Shown here: piece by piece, positions 1 to 12,327 of the stretch
Numbering within the stretch: the stretch's first letter is position 1
Layout of the letters: each line of letters begins with the position of its first letter
Origin: Sycobia sp. Sy_11
Taxonomy: Eukaryota; Arthropoda; Insecta; Hymenoptera; Epichrysomallidae
NCBI GenBank assembly: GCA_018907035.1
Contig: JACCIC010000003.1
Coordinates: 3,680,501 to 3,744,500, forward strand
Direction: 5' to 3'
DNA: 64,000 nucleotides
Notes under the pieces: generated by a model
The model's database searches: none
The model's input: only the letters and a program-made list of their open reading frames with translations
What the model was told of the DNA's origin: nothing
Program-made: the position numbers and the translations under genes

Positions 1-42
1 CATCTTAATTTTTTTTATTCTGAATTTCTTGTTTTAATTTAG

Positions 43-366
43 ACAACAGAGAGCATGGAACTGGAGGCGAATGTGGGAGCCTTATCCGGATTAGGTTTAC
101 GTACAGCAACACAATATCCTCGACCTCAAGACTTATATAGAGTAGCAGGTTTTGGTTACCACTATGTGGAGGTATATATGGGGGAATTAAATGGTAACAC
201 AGAACCTATGCAAAATGGATACAGCGATGAAGCGATGCGCTACCTTAAAGTTAATGCCGTGCCTATGGAAGAGTGCGAGGCAATATATGAGGGGACTTTT
301 GTAGAAGGCAATATTTGTGCTAGGGGAATACGATTCTATCCCCACCAACCTGTTGGAATTTGTCTG
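43..366 (+). CDS. SPH1 exon 3
   Basis: The acceptor AG is at 41-42 after a T-rich tract. The 324-base exon is phase 0 at both ends and has the same length as exon 3 of SPH2-4. It encodes the middle of the protease fold: AGFGY, the VYMGE segment, Cys168, Cys182 and PVGICL. It ends at CTG, followed by a GCAAGT donor. Read without splicing, the frame stops at 391-393. Confidence 0.88.
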
Positions 367-1941
367 GCAAGTAAAATTAAAAATAATAATTGATAAATAT
401 TTGCTAAATTGATAATAATAAATATTTACTGAATAGATAGATATTTCTAAATAGCTGATTCGGAATGTCTAGTTCTTCTGCAAGATGCTACAAAACTGTC
501 TTTGTTGGTTGGTTTTTTGTATGAATTATATCTATATTTTCAAAACAAACTATATAAACCACAAGAGAGGCAATGTTGAGAATATTATAAAAAAAGCTAT
601 GGCCATCTGCATTTTCCTCATTACGTAGCATATTACATGCGGATTGGATTATGGCGTCATATACTTTTTTTTCTCATAGAATAAGATTTAGCACTTAATT
701 AAAACTTTTGTGTTCGAAATCTATAAAAAAATTATTACCTTTTATAAAGAGTGAACAATGTGGAAAATAATTCTCTCTTATGCAAGTTTTATTTTTTTCA
801 AGTAGTGTTAGATTGACGACTGTAAGATTCCAAAATAAAAGACTTGTAGTGAATCGCAATTTGGTAAAAAGTCAATCCCTACTTATATTTCAGGCAGGTC
901 CTTTGAAATGTGTAGCATCTTTTGCAATTCTTTTTTCTTGGTTTCCTTCTCGACTATTAGCTGTCTTGCTTGTACAAATTTATATTACAATTTAAATTAC
1001 ATGTATCATATATTATAATAAGCGTAAACAATAAGAAAGAGATATATTAAATGTTTTTATTTACATTACTTCGAAAATTCTATTGTCGATAACTCTTCTA
1101 TTTTCCTTGTTATGAAAGTCACAAATTTTGAATTTGTATATAATTTTCAATTGATACACAAATTTTCTAAAATAAGTTCAATAATATATAAAATACGCAG
1201 CACGAAAAAATAAATTTTAAGTATATTACTAAGCACTACACGATGTTGCGCACTATTATAAACATAATCAACATAACTCATTGATGAAAGAAATTGAACT
1301 AAACTGTCCTCTATAACGATTGCATTTATATGCATTTACTTAAAAAAAAACTTTGAATATTTTGTAGGTACGAAGTAATCAAATAACATATCTGCTCTCT
1401 AATGTGTTCAATGCAATGCAATGAGGCAATTAAGGGTACAGCTAATAGCATTATTTGATGAAGTTTCAGTTATGAAGGATACGCTGTATAATATTATATT
1501 ACTTTACTTAATATATATCTATAAATCATCGACAATTCAATAAGATCTTTGTACATTATTATATTGAATTATAACGGATTTATAGACAAGTAGTATAACA
1601 TTATGCATTCTTAACATACTAAGAATTTAAAATCATGTATGTCACATCTTCTCATGTATTTTATAAAAAATTTATAGGAAGTACTTTCCGAAAGTTCAAA
1701 ATATATAGACACAAATATATTCTATAATTATATTCAAATTCAATTCACTGATATAGTCAGATGTCCTCCTGATTGTAATAAAGGGAAACATAATATTATA
1801 TGTTCATACCGTATTAAGAAATTTACATCTTATAATTTTTATATGTATTTTATTATAACTTGATATAAAATATTCTTCGAAATTCAATAATATAATTGTT
1901 TCGTAAGTTCTAATTACCAAGTTAAACTTTAATGCCAATAA

Positions 1942-1983
<42 letters not shown>

Positions 1984-4657
1984 TTTTTATAGAGGAGGAG
2001 AAAAGACCTTTATGGATTCCGGCGACTGGTTCCCGGGTATATAGGAATCACCAACACAAAGGCATACCCACTAAAAAACTGCCTCCTTGTTGCATTCCCT
2101 CGACTACTTCCCGCAGCTATCAAAACAGTTACAAGCCGAAGTCGGCAGGCGTGCACCGAGGAGACCTCCTCTCCCTGGCTCAACTCTCAACTCCGGAATC
2201 CGCCATTAAGCATTACTTCAGAAAGGGGACCAGGATGTTCGCCTTTGTATGCCACCAGATTCCAGCAAAATAGAAGAATCTAGGGAAGGTCCGCCTTCTT
2301 CCGTCTAAGGATATCCTCGACGAAATAGGCAATTCTTCCCCATGTCTCCTGGCTGGAGAGCATCAGGGGGACGATGCCTTCCGGGGTAACCCTACCAGCA
2401 TCTTCCCCCAGTAGCGCCCTCTGCTGCTCCCACTGCCCGTACAGAAAAAATGTATGATGGGCATCGTCTTTTGCGAATCTACAGTATATACAACCTGGAT
2501 CCGCGACTTTGCCCATCTTATGCAAGTACACGCGGAAGTATAAAGGCCGATCAGCATCTGGGTGAGATAGTAATTCACCTCCCTGTGCTGCCGATCGATC
2601 CACGGGACCACCTGGCTTATAAGTCTGGCGGCCCTCCTTCCGCGCGTATCTTGCTTTCACATCTTCTGCCAGCAAACCAGTGAACGCTTTCTGACTTACT
2701 GCTTTGCTTCGGCTTGGCGAAGTGTCTTGTTCATCTGGTGGACGAACTTCCGCTCCTGGGCCAGGAGGTCTACTGGGATCACCTCGGCAACCACTAGGGA
2801 GGCCGTCTCCTATACCATGCGATACGAACACGCTACACGAAGAGCGCATCTCCTCTCTACAGTCACCATGCGCCTGCGATACTATTCGTACTGCAGCGCA
2901 TCGGTCCAGTACCGTAAAGCATGACGAACTAAGCAGCTCGCAGTAGCAACCGTCTGATGCAGGTGCGTCCTCCTACGTTGAGCATGACCCTGCAAAAGGA
3001 GGCCGTCGCTACTGCCGCCTTGTCCGCCGACCGCCGAATATGTTCTCAGAAGGTCAGCTGCATATCTAGCATCACCCCCAGGTACTTCATAGATGCGTTG
3101 GTCAGGACCGATATCTCCACAATAATTAGCGGCTACACTCTGGGCACGCGCTTCTTCATGAGGAGCACCATCTCAGTTTTCGCCTTCGCTAGTTCCAGCG
3201 CGTGATCACCCATCCAATGGCGAATTCTGCGTATGGTCTGATCAAGGCGTGTCCATGCCAGGATCATATTGCGCACAATAATAATAGCTGCCACATCATC
3301 CGCATACCCGATCATCAGTAAGCAGTCTTCCGGTATGTCCAACCGAAGCATCCCGTCATAGGAAATATTCCTTAGATCGGGATCCAGGATGGAGCCTTGG
3401 GCCGCGCCACACGTTAGCTCTTTTCGCTTAGAGCCCTCTGCCGTTTCGTACAGAATGGATCTGTCCTTGAAATAATCTTCGATGATCTGGAGTAGGCGCC
3501 TAGGTACATTGAAGTACTTCTCCAGTGCCCCCAGAACGTCTGTCCACCTAACCGTGTTGAAGGTGTTTTTGACATCAAGTGTCACCAGAAGACACGCAGG
3601 TCGGGAGAAATGATACCCCGCTCCGTAGTCTTGGCTGTCTCAACTACCTCCTGAATAGCATCTATGGTGGACCAATAAGTAGAAAGCTATACTGGCTCTC
3701 GGAAAGGTCGCCAGATGTAAAAAGCGCCGCTTGTAGGTGGGGTTTGACCAGATTTTCCAGGAGTTTCCCGGCGGTGCCTAGCTAACATAAGAGTCTGTAG
3801 CCTACTCTACAATGATAGTTGACACGATGATAGTAGCCTAATGACAGATTGATATTTTCAATTTGTGTAAGGGTCAGATTTTCCCTTATATATAATTTAA
3901 AAACTATTTCTAAAATTTCTAGAATTTTTAATTTAGGATATTAATATAATTTTATAAATATATATATAGTTGCGTGGGTTTAGACAATTAGGGCATCTGA
4001 CTGGACCAAGTTTGATTTTCTGTCAACAGAATTTTTCGGCATCTTTTTACCAAACAGTGTTTTCCTATTCCTTTGAGGCGAAAATTGAACTTAAAAATCA
4101 GAATCCTTCAAAATTAAAAATTATATTTATTTATATTTCTAATTATTTAAAACGTATATGATTTTACCAGGCTATTTAAAATATATCTTAAAAATAAAGC
4201 CTTATTTAGGCAGATTAAAAAAATTGCATAAACTTTATGGGAACGGACCTGCCCAGTTCATACCTGCTTTTTATAATAATGATGAAATATCAGAATAATT
4301 GGCAGAAGAATGTCCACATAAAAACATCGATGATTCAAGATAATTAATTTTTTTTATGAAGTGAAAATAAAGTAGGCGATTTGTAAATGACCTGATGACT
4401 TTATTAAGCTGTATTTCCGTTAAAACTATTTATTTACTATTATTTTTTAGAGTTCTAGATGTATTCATGGAAAATATACATGATGTTATTTATAGGGATG
4501 TATATAAAATGCACTTATCCATTTGTTTTAATGGTCCATTGTTTTAAGTTATTGCGTTATATAATGTATTTTTTGTTAATCTATGCAAAAAACACATCCA
4601 AGAAACTATTTTACTTTTGTTTAAAGTTGTTTTTTTGGATATTGAATTTTTTTTCTT

Positions 4658-4710
<53 letters not shown>

Positions 4711-6912
4711 GTATATGTTTTAAAACTATATTGTTCCGTAAATTTAAAAATATCAATAGAATGTTTAGCAAATGATCAATACCTGGCTCATGTATGAAAA
4801 GGATCTTTCATTTTTCAGAGATTTATTAACTTGTTATTAAATTATTTATTACAGTAAATCTCAATTCCGACACTACTGTTATAGGAGTTAATGCCAAAGT
4901 AAATTACATTACTGATAATCAAAAGACTCATTCTCAAAACAGACTTTATAATTCTTTTGTAATTCTTTCACAGTATTTACGTATTTTTATTATGTTTATT
5001 ATGTATCTTTATTATTATAGTTATGTTCCTTTTATTCTATAAACAGCATAATATCATATAAATATTAATTTGTTCGATTCTAGTAATTGAAACTTACATC
5101 TGAATTAAAATGTTCATTTAATAGCCAAAAACAGGGTTCCAGCTTTAAACCTAGTTTCCACCTAGTTTTTAATTTTATTTACAATGTTCACATTTTTCCT
5201 TTTAAGTTTTGCATAGTTTTATGCCCTGATAGTTGATTCTATTTTTAGTACCTTGTAACTACTTTCCAACTAATTGAAAGTTGTTAGATTTCTACCCATT
5301 TTTTGTTCAATGTATTGTTATTGTAAAAATAACTTAATTATTGTAACGTTGTGCATTAAATTACACAATTATAAATTTATAGTAGCTATAAATTATAATT
5401 TTATCAATGGTATAGAACCACAGGTAATGTTATAAATTATTAGTGTTACTAATTACCATGTAATAATCTTACTCTTTGTTTCAGAAATAATCAGTTTTAT
5501 ATTAATATATAAATTTATTACAAATAAAAACAAATATACTTTAATTAGGAGTACTTAAATTAGTATTTAATAAAATTCGAAAAACTGAATATGAGCAAAA
5601 TAATTATTTTTTTATTATTAAAAATATCAGTATTCATTGCGCAAATGCCAAATCGTTTTATATGCTTTACTTAAATTTGTTAGATCTTGAATATTTCTCA
5701 TTTTCTAATATTTATTTCATATAAAAACTCAATTTCCATATATAATTGACTCACTAATAAACAATAATATTAAAATACAGTTAAATAAATTTGCTTTGCA
5801 AATAAATACTGCTTAGTGTTATTTCTTACTTATAAATACCAGTACCAGACCATGTTATTATACCAGCCCTAAACAGCTTCATGGCGCACATTTTACAATT
5901 TTCATGCTCAAATACACCATATTCTTTTATTGCTAAATACTGCCGTTTGTTATGGTGTAATTTTACATTTTTGGACCAAATGTAAAATTCTCAAAATCGC
6001 CAAATTTTAAGATCAGGCCCAATTTTATTAGAATAAGGAATAATTCTATTTTAATGATTTCTTATCTCTTCATTATTTTTTATACAGTTCATATTTTAAG
6101 AAGAAACCGTGATAACGACTGAAGATTCGATTATTATAGGCCAATCAACTATATAAATGAACCTAAGCAATGTCTATTCAATCATTCTTCACGTTTTCTG
6201 CTTGAAATACGGATTTTCTAACAAATATGTAAATGGTTCAATATCATTAAATTATAACTGTTTATCGAAATAAACAAGTTACATATTAAATTTCATTTTA
6301 GTTTGTCGAAAAATAACCAATTTAATAAAAAATGGGCCATTTCTTAAATATTATAAATTTTTGAACCTGGCAATCTGAAAAATCGTTTTAGTTTATCCAA
6401 ATATATAATCAACTTTCCAGGTGCCGAGGGAACCTTGAATTCGATATTAGGCCCTTTTTCTAAGTTTGGACGGAATGCTTAGGTTAATTTTATTAGAAAT
6501 ATCAGGAAAAACACTTATAAATTACAGGCAGTCACTTTAATTTTTTTTTTTTTTGAGCAGCTGCCACCCCCTTTTTCTCAACCTCTGTCTCTTATCTTGA
6601 TTATATTTTTATATACATTTTTTCAGTAATTAAAAATAAATAATTAAAATCTTTTTACAGGGTGATGCTGGTGCCCCGCTTGTTAACGAACGGAGTGACG
6701 TCGTTGACGCAATAGCAATTAATGGTTGTGTAGCCTGTGATGACGATATCGCACCGGGAATTTATTTGAATACTTCAGATCCGTATTATAAGTGGTTTAT
6801 TCAAGAGACTATAGACGAAAGAGTAAACAATGATATGTACATTCTCCAAGTCCAGTATCGCAATCCAGAGGAGTACGTTCTTGAAGAAATTTGGAATGGT
6901 GCTTTACAATAG
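43..6912 (+). CDS. SPH1: secreted S1 serine protease homologue, 5' part outside window
   Basis: Spliced gene; exon 3 at 43-366 and exon 4 at 6661-6912 are visible, and exons 1-2 must lie left of the window. Exon 3 carries the HRVAGFGY segment (equivalent of VTGWG), Cys168 and Cys182 spaced 14 residues apart, and PVGICL ending at Cys191. Exon 4 opens with GDAGAP, so the catalytic Ser195 is Ala while Asp194 is kept; it continues to APGIY, a C-terminal helix and a tail of about 30 residues. Both exons are phase 0. The intron (367-6660) starts GC rather than GT. An AATAAA lies at about 7024. By family knowledge an S195A chymotrypsin fold cannot form the acyl-enzyme, so this copy should be a pseudoprotease. 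It is paralogous to SPH2-4. Because intron 3 contains a segment that is intergenic elsewhere in the cluster, exons 3 and 4 may have been joined by a deletion between two genes. Confidence 0.8.
367..1940 (+). other. SPH1 intron 3, 5' part
   Basis: This is AT-rich intron DNA with no coding content. The first 200 bases or so match the start of SPH2 intron 3 (20018-20290), including a shared tract before tatattttcaaaa, so they descend from one ancestral intron. No repeat was recognised between about 600 and 1940. Confidence 0.6.
1943..1984 (+). repeat. (AAT)n microsatellite
   Basis: About 14 uninterrupted AAT units. They lie directly against the 3' end of the minus-strand LINE that follows, so they may derive from the LINE tail or from the target site. 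Confidence 0.9.
1990..3785 (-). mobile_element. R1-like non-LTR retrotransposon fragment (ORF2, 5'-truncated)
   Basis: Read on the minus strand, 3785-3133 encodes reverse transcriptase pieces: AGKLLE near 3770, LDVKNTFNTVRW near 3570 (block A), GAAQGS near 3400, and IGYADDV near 3310 with the catalytic Asp-Asp. Further 3', 2849-2280 encodes the C-terminal region with a CxxC...H zinc-binding motif (CIYCRFAKDDAHHTFF). The order RT then cysteine motif, and the wording of the motifs, are those of the R1 clade. Frames are broken at several points, and the endonuclease and ORF1 are absent, so this is a dead 5'-truncated copy. It is paralogous to the longer element at 34555-38480, and lies in SPH1 intron 3 in antisense. 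Confidence 0.85.
3790..4658 (+). other. SPH1 intron 3, unassigned stretch
   Basis: AT-rich DNA with no recognised repeat. An open frame at 3970-4161 has no family features and is not called. Confidence 0.5.
4660..4707 (+). repeat. (AT)n microsatellite
   Basis: About 24 AT units without interruption. It produces spurious Tyr-Ile-repeat reading frames on both strands. Confidence 0.95.
4770..5960 (+). repeat. Non-coding segment shared with the SPH2-SPH3 intergenic region
   Basis: Read side by side, this stretch matches 27940-29840 over most of its length: for example gaaaaggatctttcattttt, the tract around cagactttata followed by attcttttgtaattcttt, and the cagcttcatgg segment near the end. The other copy carries extra insertions, including a (TA)n. 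Here it is inside intron 3; there it lies between two genes. It has no coding capacity. It could be an old transposable element or part of an ancestral tandem duplication unit. Confidence 0.7.
5961..6660 (+). other. SPH1 intron 3, 3' part
   Basis: No coding region. A CCAAT followed by actatataaatg at 6141-6160 looks like a CCAAT/TATA pair, but it does not match the SPH promoters. The last 50 bases, with tttttcagtaa before the true acceptor at 6659-6660, match the end of SPH2 intron 3. Confidence 0.5.
6661..6912 (+). CDS. SPH1 exon 4 (last exon)
   Basis: The exon follows a clean AG acceptor (6659-6660) and ends at TAG 6910-6912: 83 codons plus stop. It begins GDAGAP, where the family has GDSGGP, so Ser195 is Ala and Gly197 is Ala. 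APGIY and the PYYKWFIQ helix follow, then the tail that starts NDMYILQ and ends WNGALQ. Confidence 0.88.
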   Translation, partial: GDAGAPLVNERSDVVDAIAINGCVACDDDIAPGIYLNTSDPYYKWFIQETIDERVNNDMYILQVQYRNPEEYVLEEIWNGALQ

Positions 6913-7720
6913 AATTTTTAGTGAAAAATTCTTCATATAAATGCATTATCCAGATTTCAATGTTATTTTATTTCTTTAAAATTTCTATAAAACTTTATAT
7001 ACAATGAGTAATTGTATTGAAATAATAAATATTTTCTTCAGTCTTATAGAATTGTTAACAAATTTATATTATATAATTATGATAACAATCAGGCTATCAT
7101 TGATTATTATAACTATCCTCGTAGAACCTTAGATATAAATCCGAAAATATTAAAATCCATCTTGTTTTTGTTAGTAAACGACTTTTCGACAATCCTTCCA
7201 CCAAAAATGATTTTTCCATTTTGACTCGTTTCGACGCCTATTTAAAAATTAAAGTAACAATCTATTAATGAATTTATGTATCATATATCCATAACCATTT
7301 CACTGACATCTACCACTTTTATCCTAATCTAACACCTTGTTCCAAAGTATTTTTTTTTTCAAAATGAAACGAATGCAGAAAATTCAATGTTCTTTTTGCC
7401 CTGTTGTAATGTTTTGGTTTCGTAAAAAGTTTTAATATTCCTAATTTTTTTTTCAAGTATCTTTCTGTCTATCAACAATAATATTGACTAGAATCTGTAC
7501 AATTATTTATAAAAAGTTTTATTTTGGTCAGTGCGTTGTTCAGTCTTACTGCTCAAATCAAAACTCTCTTCGTTCAATACAATCGTTTTTTACTTTTTAT
7601 AGACTTTTTATAGACAATTTAGAATTATTGAATTTACTTTGCTTCTGTAACAATACTTAATATTACTATTATTACTACAAAATATAGAACGGTACGTAAG
7701 ACTATATAATATATTTGATT
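6913..7720 (+). other. SPH1 3' flank, conserved between copies
   Basis: Non-coding. The segment around 7150-7330 (for example ctattaa and atatccataacc) matches 45010-45190 after SPH3. The segment around 7510-7680 (tttattttggtcagtg, atagacaattt) matches 45410-45520 after SPH3 and 58195-58340 after SPH4. This shared flank shows that the duplication unit extended well beyond the stop codon. A degenerate piece of the repeat R family (see 13484-13745) lies around 7030-7140. Confidence 0.6.
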
Positions 7721-7849
7721 ATAAGCTTGGAAAAAAATTAATTCAATAGTTTTTATTGTGAAATACTTTTAATTAAAATAATAAAACATATAACATTTAT
7801 ACAAAAAATAAATAAATACTAGATATAATAAGTATATAGGCTATAGGCA

Positions 7850-9520
7850 TTCTAGTATAAGAGAAAGGGCCTCTTCCCACCCGAAAACCATCCTACTCCC
7901 GAAACATTATAATAGATAAAGAAAGAGGGAGATGGGGAACGATTCTTTTCATCATTTCCATTGATAGTTATGAATGTCTGTTGCATGTTAGACAGAGAAA
8001 ATTATATAGCTTTCGCTTTCCCTATACCGCCCGCTACATAAGAGAGAAAGGGAAATAGGAGCCTTAGCTTATAGCATACTCGAGACTGTACGGTCCGGCT
8101 GCTATTCCTCCTTTATGTCCATGGGAGCTAGACGGAAAGAAACAATACACTTCTCTCTCTCTTTCTGTCTCTGACTTTTGCCATGGTCGCATTGGTATCA
8201 ATATTCATGGACGTGTTTATGTCAGTTCAAGGAGGACGATTTTGTAATCGTTTTCATTGTCATCTGCTGCACATAGGCAACTCAGTCTAAATTTGTATTT
8301 TCCAGAACATTATGCGCACGCGCGCGCGCGTGTGTGTGTGTGGATGTGTATATGTGGTACTGATATTTGTTCCTAATTATACCTCACAGTCTGTTCGAGC
8401 CATGCAAGCATGTCTCGTGCAACTACCATCAGAGCAGAACTGAGATAGCTCAAGCTGGCTAAGTGACCGCTGTCCCCTCTCACTCTTTCTCTTTCTACTG
8501 CCCGCGTTCATTGCTCCTCCGTCACTCCTGCTCTTACTCATGCTCTTTCTCTATCTTTCTCGCGCGGTTTCCTCGTTTAAATGAGGAAAGGTCTCTTAAT
8601 GTCTTTACTAGGGCCATTAATGAACTTTCTGAATGGAGCCTTTCAAGTAAAGTATTCAGTGTCCGAAAGGGCGCGCCGGTGTTGTACACGTGCGACGGAT
8701 GTCCATCTCGAGAGGCCATAGGGCCATTCTCCAAGGTCTTTATAGAGTGGAGAAACTTATCTGGTGTCGAGCCCCGCCTATAAAAATGATGGACTCCTTT
8801 GTGAATATCCTCACTGGGTCACATCGCTTACAGGACATTTGCTAAGCGAAGGAAGACCACTTTGTGTTCGGCCGTCGTGGCGATTTCAAGCTACCGTTCA
8901 AGCTCACGAACTCATTGTTAGTTTGGTTCACGCTCTTTACTTTTAATATTAATTTGTATTTGTAAGACTTTATCGGCGTTGTGTGTATGTGTGCGTGTGT
9001 GTTTGTGCACAGCTAGGAATCTGAACTATAAAATTGGCGCATCTGCGGTATAAGGGACCTTGCCCTTGTGGAAATTCCGTTTGGTACGGAAATTCGAGAG
9101 TGCTCCCGGCGGTTTTATGCCCGCTGCCGTTGCGGTTAAGAGTAAAACCGTGCCCAAGCCGTGGGGGCCGCAACGCAAAGTAGGAGGTATTCGCGGAGCA
9201 TATCTTCACCTAATGGATCTCACCAGCAACGCGAGTACCTAGACTCGCTGACGCTCGATTCGCGGGCATCGGAGTATTCCGTGAGCTTAGATTAAGCGAT
9301 TCTTAGCTGCCCTAATCTTTACAACGTAAAAATGTGTTAACATATTTAGTCTTTAGTCTTAAAACTGTAAGCGTTAGCTATTACCTATTTTGGTTATTAT
9401 TACCTACGTTTATATACATATAGCTATCTGGTGATGTCGTGATGAAAACTCATTATCTTAATAAATAACTCTATTTGCTTACCAGTAATTTCGTTTTTTC
9501 CGCAACTCAATGAGATTTGA
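7850..9520. other. GC-richer intergenic island, possible solo LTR or retroelement 5' region
   Basis: Base composition changes sharply from the surrounding AT-rich DNA. The stretch has a (CG)(GT) microsatellite at about 8313-8341, pyrimidine-rich tracts at 8470-8560, a TATA-like cctataaaaatg at about 8776, and GC-rich sequence to 9300. It ends with cttaataaataactc, a polyadenylation-like signal, near 9460. This order (TATA, then poly(A) signal, no coding) resembles an LTR, but I could not find matching terminal dinucleotides with a target duplication. Open frames at 8463-8783 and 9060-9242 have no family features. Confidence 0.3.
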
Positions 9521-9529
9521 TGCCATTAT

Positions 9530-11380
9530 TTTTCTTTTAATAAATTGATTTTACAATATATCGAATGCATCTTGCGATTTTCATTTACCGCCGAACACAC
9601 ATTCCTTGCACATAAGTACGAACTTAATATCATTGATAAATACTGAATACATAGTCTCACATAAATATTCTTAAAAAAAAGTGATATCCTAAGATAGTAT
9701 TAAAATTACATTTTAGGATTATATATATATATATATATAGGATTATATGCATTATTATTCAATTATTTCTAATTTAAAAAAAGAAAATATTGAAATCCAT
9801 TTAAATACTCATATATATGTAAATATGTATGAATACCAATTTATGCAACTTGCGAAATTATTACTTATTATTATTCAATAAAAAGTTGCATATTAAAAAT
9901 GTGCCTAGTTGTTCACTTATCTTTAATGTGGGAATACATTACTATCAAAATATAATTAAAAAATTATTTTGACGTGTACTTGCGGGTGCGTCATTAAAAA
10001 GTTTATGGTAAATGGTTAAAAAATATTTAGAAAAGTATCTTTTTCAGAACAGTACGCAAAATAAACTATAGATCTCAGTTCACGGAATAAATTAAAATAA
10101 ATTAATTGTAGATTGAATATTGAAGAATGTTTGTGAAACGATGTTGAATAATTTAAAATATTTTTATCAACGTAAGTACTTTATTTTATTAAAGAAACTA
10201 AAATATGCTACAACATATGTTATAATCTACTACCAATACCAATTCATAATTACTTGAATGTTTCAAACTGTTATTGACAAGTCCCAAGGACAAAACTCGA
10301 ATAAAATATTGGAGATAATGTACGAATAAATGAAATAACATATTTTTGAAAAAGGCTACACGCCAAATTGTTCTACTGAAATTTTTACAATAACTAGAGT
10401 TGTAAAAACTAATCCAGTAACTTATCACGTTAAAGTTTATTATAATAATCCTATGTGTGGGGGTTCTTACGAAACTGAAATTCAAAAAACTAAGTATCGT
10501 GAAATTTATCTGGTAAATAATATAAGTAAAATATATGGATAGGTGTAAGGTCACTAGTTTTAAAATAAATAAAAAAGACATTGTATTATGATTATAATAT
10601 ATTTATGTATAATTAAGTTGTACTTATATCAATTTTTTTTGGAACACATAAATAATCAAAAGAAATGTAACTATGTGTTTTATTATTACTTAAGAAGTAG
10701 AAATACTAAATTTAAAACAGCTGCCACCCTAATACACCAAAAATAAACAAAGTTTATCTCCATTGGTAGTCATATTTTTAAAAAATACTTCTTTTAATAT
10801 GGACGATGATATCTTTTGTGATAAAAATATTTGAAAGTTATCGTTCATCTCCTTAATAACTTTCGTTCCATATCTAGCAGTCACTATGTACGACGGCTTA
10901 GACAATTGTAAAGAAAAATTTTTTTTCGGCTTCATTCTACAAAATTTAAAAAAAATCAATTTTTTGTAAGAGAAAATTAACTTAAAATCTTACCTTATTA
11001 GATTAGTCTTGTTTTCTTTGGAGAAGGATGACTGTTTTCAAACTCCTCGACAGCTCGAATGAGCTCGTCATCGTTCTCCGACTGTTCATATAGCCGATTC
11101 CACCATAATTTCTACCGCTTCCGTTGTTCTAAAACCATTTCTTTTTAAATCAATAGACATGTATACTGTTGCTCTTGCAGTTGTGAAATATTTAATGTCT
11201 GTTGTTTCCTCTCCATTTTTCTGCATGGACAAACTCTGACATAAAATTAGATTTTACTTTTATTGCACTATATTTATGTAGAAATTTTATTCTCAAAAAG
11301 CTTCGGTGCATTGTCCAAGAAACTTAGAATGTCCACATGACTTAAATTACCAACAACGCCAGTCCTTATTCTATTTTTAG
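9530..11380. other. Intergenic stretch without a recognised gene
   Basis: AT-rich. A short (AT)n lies at 9721-9739. Frames at 10198-10581 and 10729-10959 on the minus strand lack any motif and have the composition of random AT-rich DNA. A somewhat GC-richer patch at 11020-11130 may be an eroded element. Confidence 0.45.
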
Positions 11381-11389
11381 TTTAACCGA

Positions 11390-12045
11390 TTAGTGCCGAC
11401 GCAAATATTTTTGGGCACTTGATTTTCCAGGCTGATCTAAAAAAACGAGATCAAAACACTTCTCTGGCTGTACTATGTTAGCTGCTCTATGATTTTCACA
11501 TCCAAAAAATGGATTTTTTCAATATTTCACAATACCTGAGTTTAGTTTGACCCTACGCCTCCTTGGAAAGGAGTAGTTTTAAAAGGATAGTTTTTACCCT
11601 TGAATATTCTAAGTATTTGTACACTATATTTACTGCTGCAAATGCGATAATTTTTATGTATATAACTGTAAAAATGATTGCTATTCAATATTTTGATGCT
11701 ACCTACTCGAAAAAATTATGTAAATTTTGGTGGAAAATAAGGGTTGAGGGTAAAATATTCAAATATCTGGAAAATAATATTTTGTCGCAGTTTAACAGAG
11801 TATCATGGGATTGGTGAATTCATTTCTGAGATCAGGTTTTGTATTCTACCCTTGTTTAAGGAGTTGTGAATAAGGGTTAAGGGTAGAATTTCGTGAAATA
11901 TTGACAAATACCATTTTTTTGGATGTGAAAATCATAGAGCAACCAACATAGAGCAGACAAAATTACCTATAGAAACATGTTTTGATCTCATTTTTTATAG
12001 ATCAGTCCTGAAAATATCGAGTGTTCATTCTATTTTATCCGATTA
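11390..12045. repeat. Fold-back (inverted) repeat, about 130-base arms
   Basis: The left arm, about 11400-11535, contains gagatcaaaacact, gctgctctatgattttcaca and atccaaaaaatgg. The right arm, about 11893-12025, contains the reverse complement (ttttttggatgtgaaaatca, tagagca, tgttttgatctca). Inside the arms, acccttgaatatt (11597) and aagggttaagggtaga (11875) continue the symmetry around a centre near 11710. The arms are imperfect. The structure suggests an old fold-back or MITE-type element with no coding capacity. Confidence 0.7.
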
Positions 12046-12327
12046 AATATCTCTTCATTCAAATTTAACTGTCTTTTTACAGATTAGACTGTCGCCGACT
12101 GCTACTGCACTATTAACATAGTATCAAGATATGGTATATCAAGATAGCACCGAAATTTTCCTTGTAAACACGAACGATGAATAAGACAAGTTGAACATTT
12201 TTAATTTTCTATTCGAGTTGTTTCACTTGAAATTCGACAGATGAAAATGAAGCCATATTTATGTTTTACATAAACTAATAATGTAGATTTAAAATGCTAA
12301 TAATAGTTAAATAATGCTAATAAATTA

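Noticed and set aside
4459..4797. Open frames with Tyr-Ile repeats on both strands
   Set aside because: They are translations of the (AT)n microsatellite plus AT-rich flanks and carry no domain.
10198..10581. 127-codon minus-strand frame
   Set aside because: Low complexity, no motif, no start context or introns that would support it.
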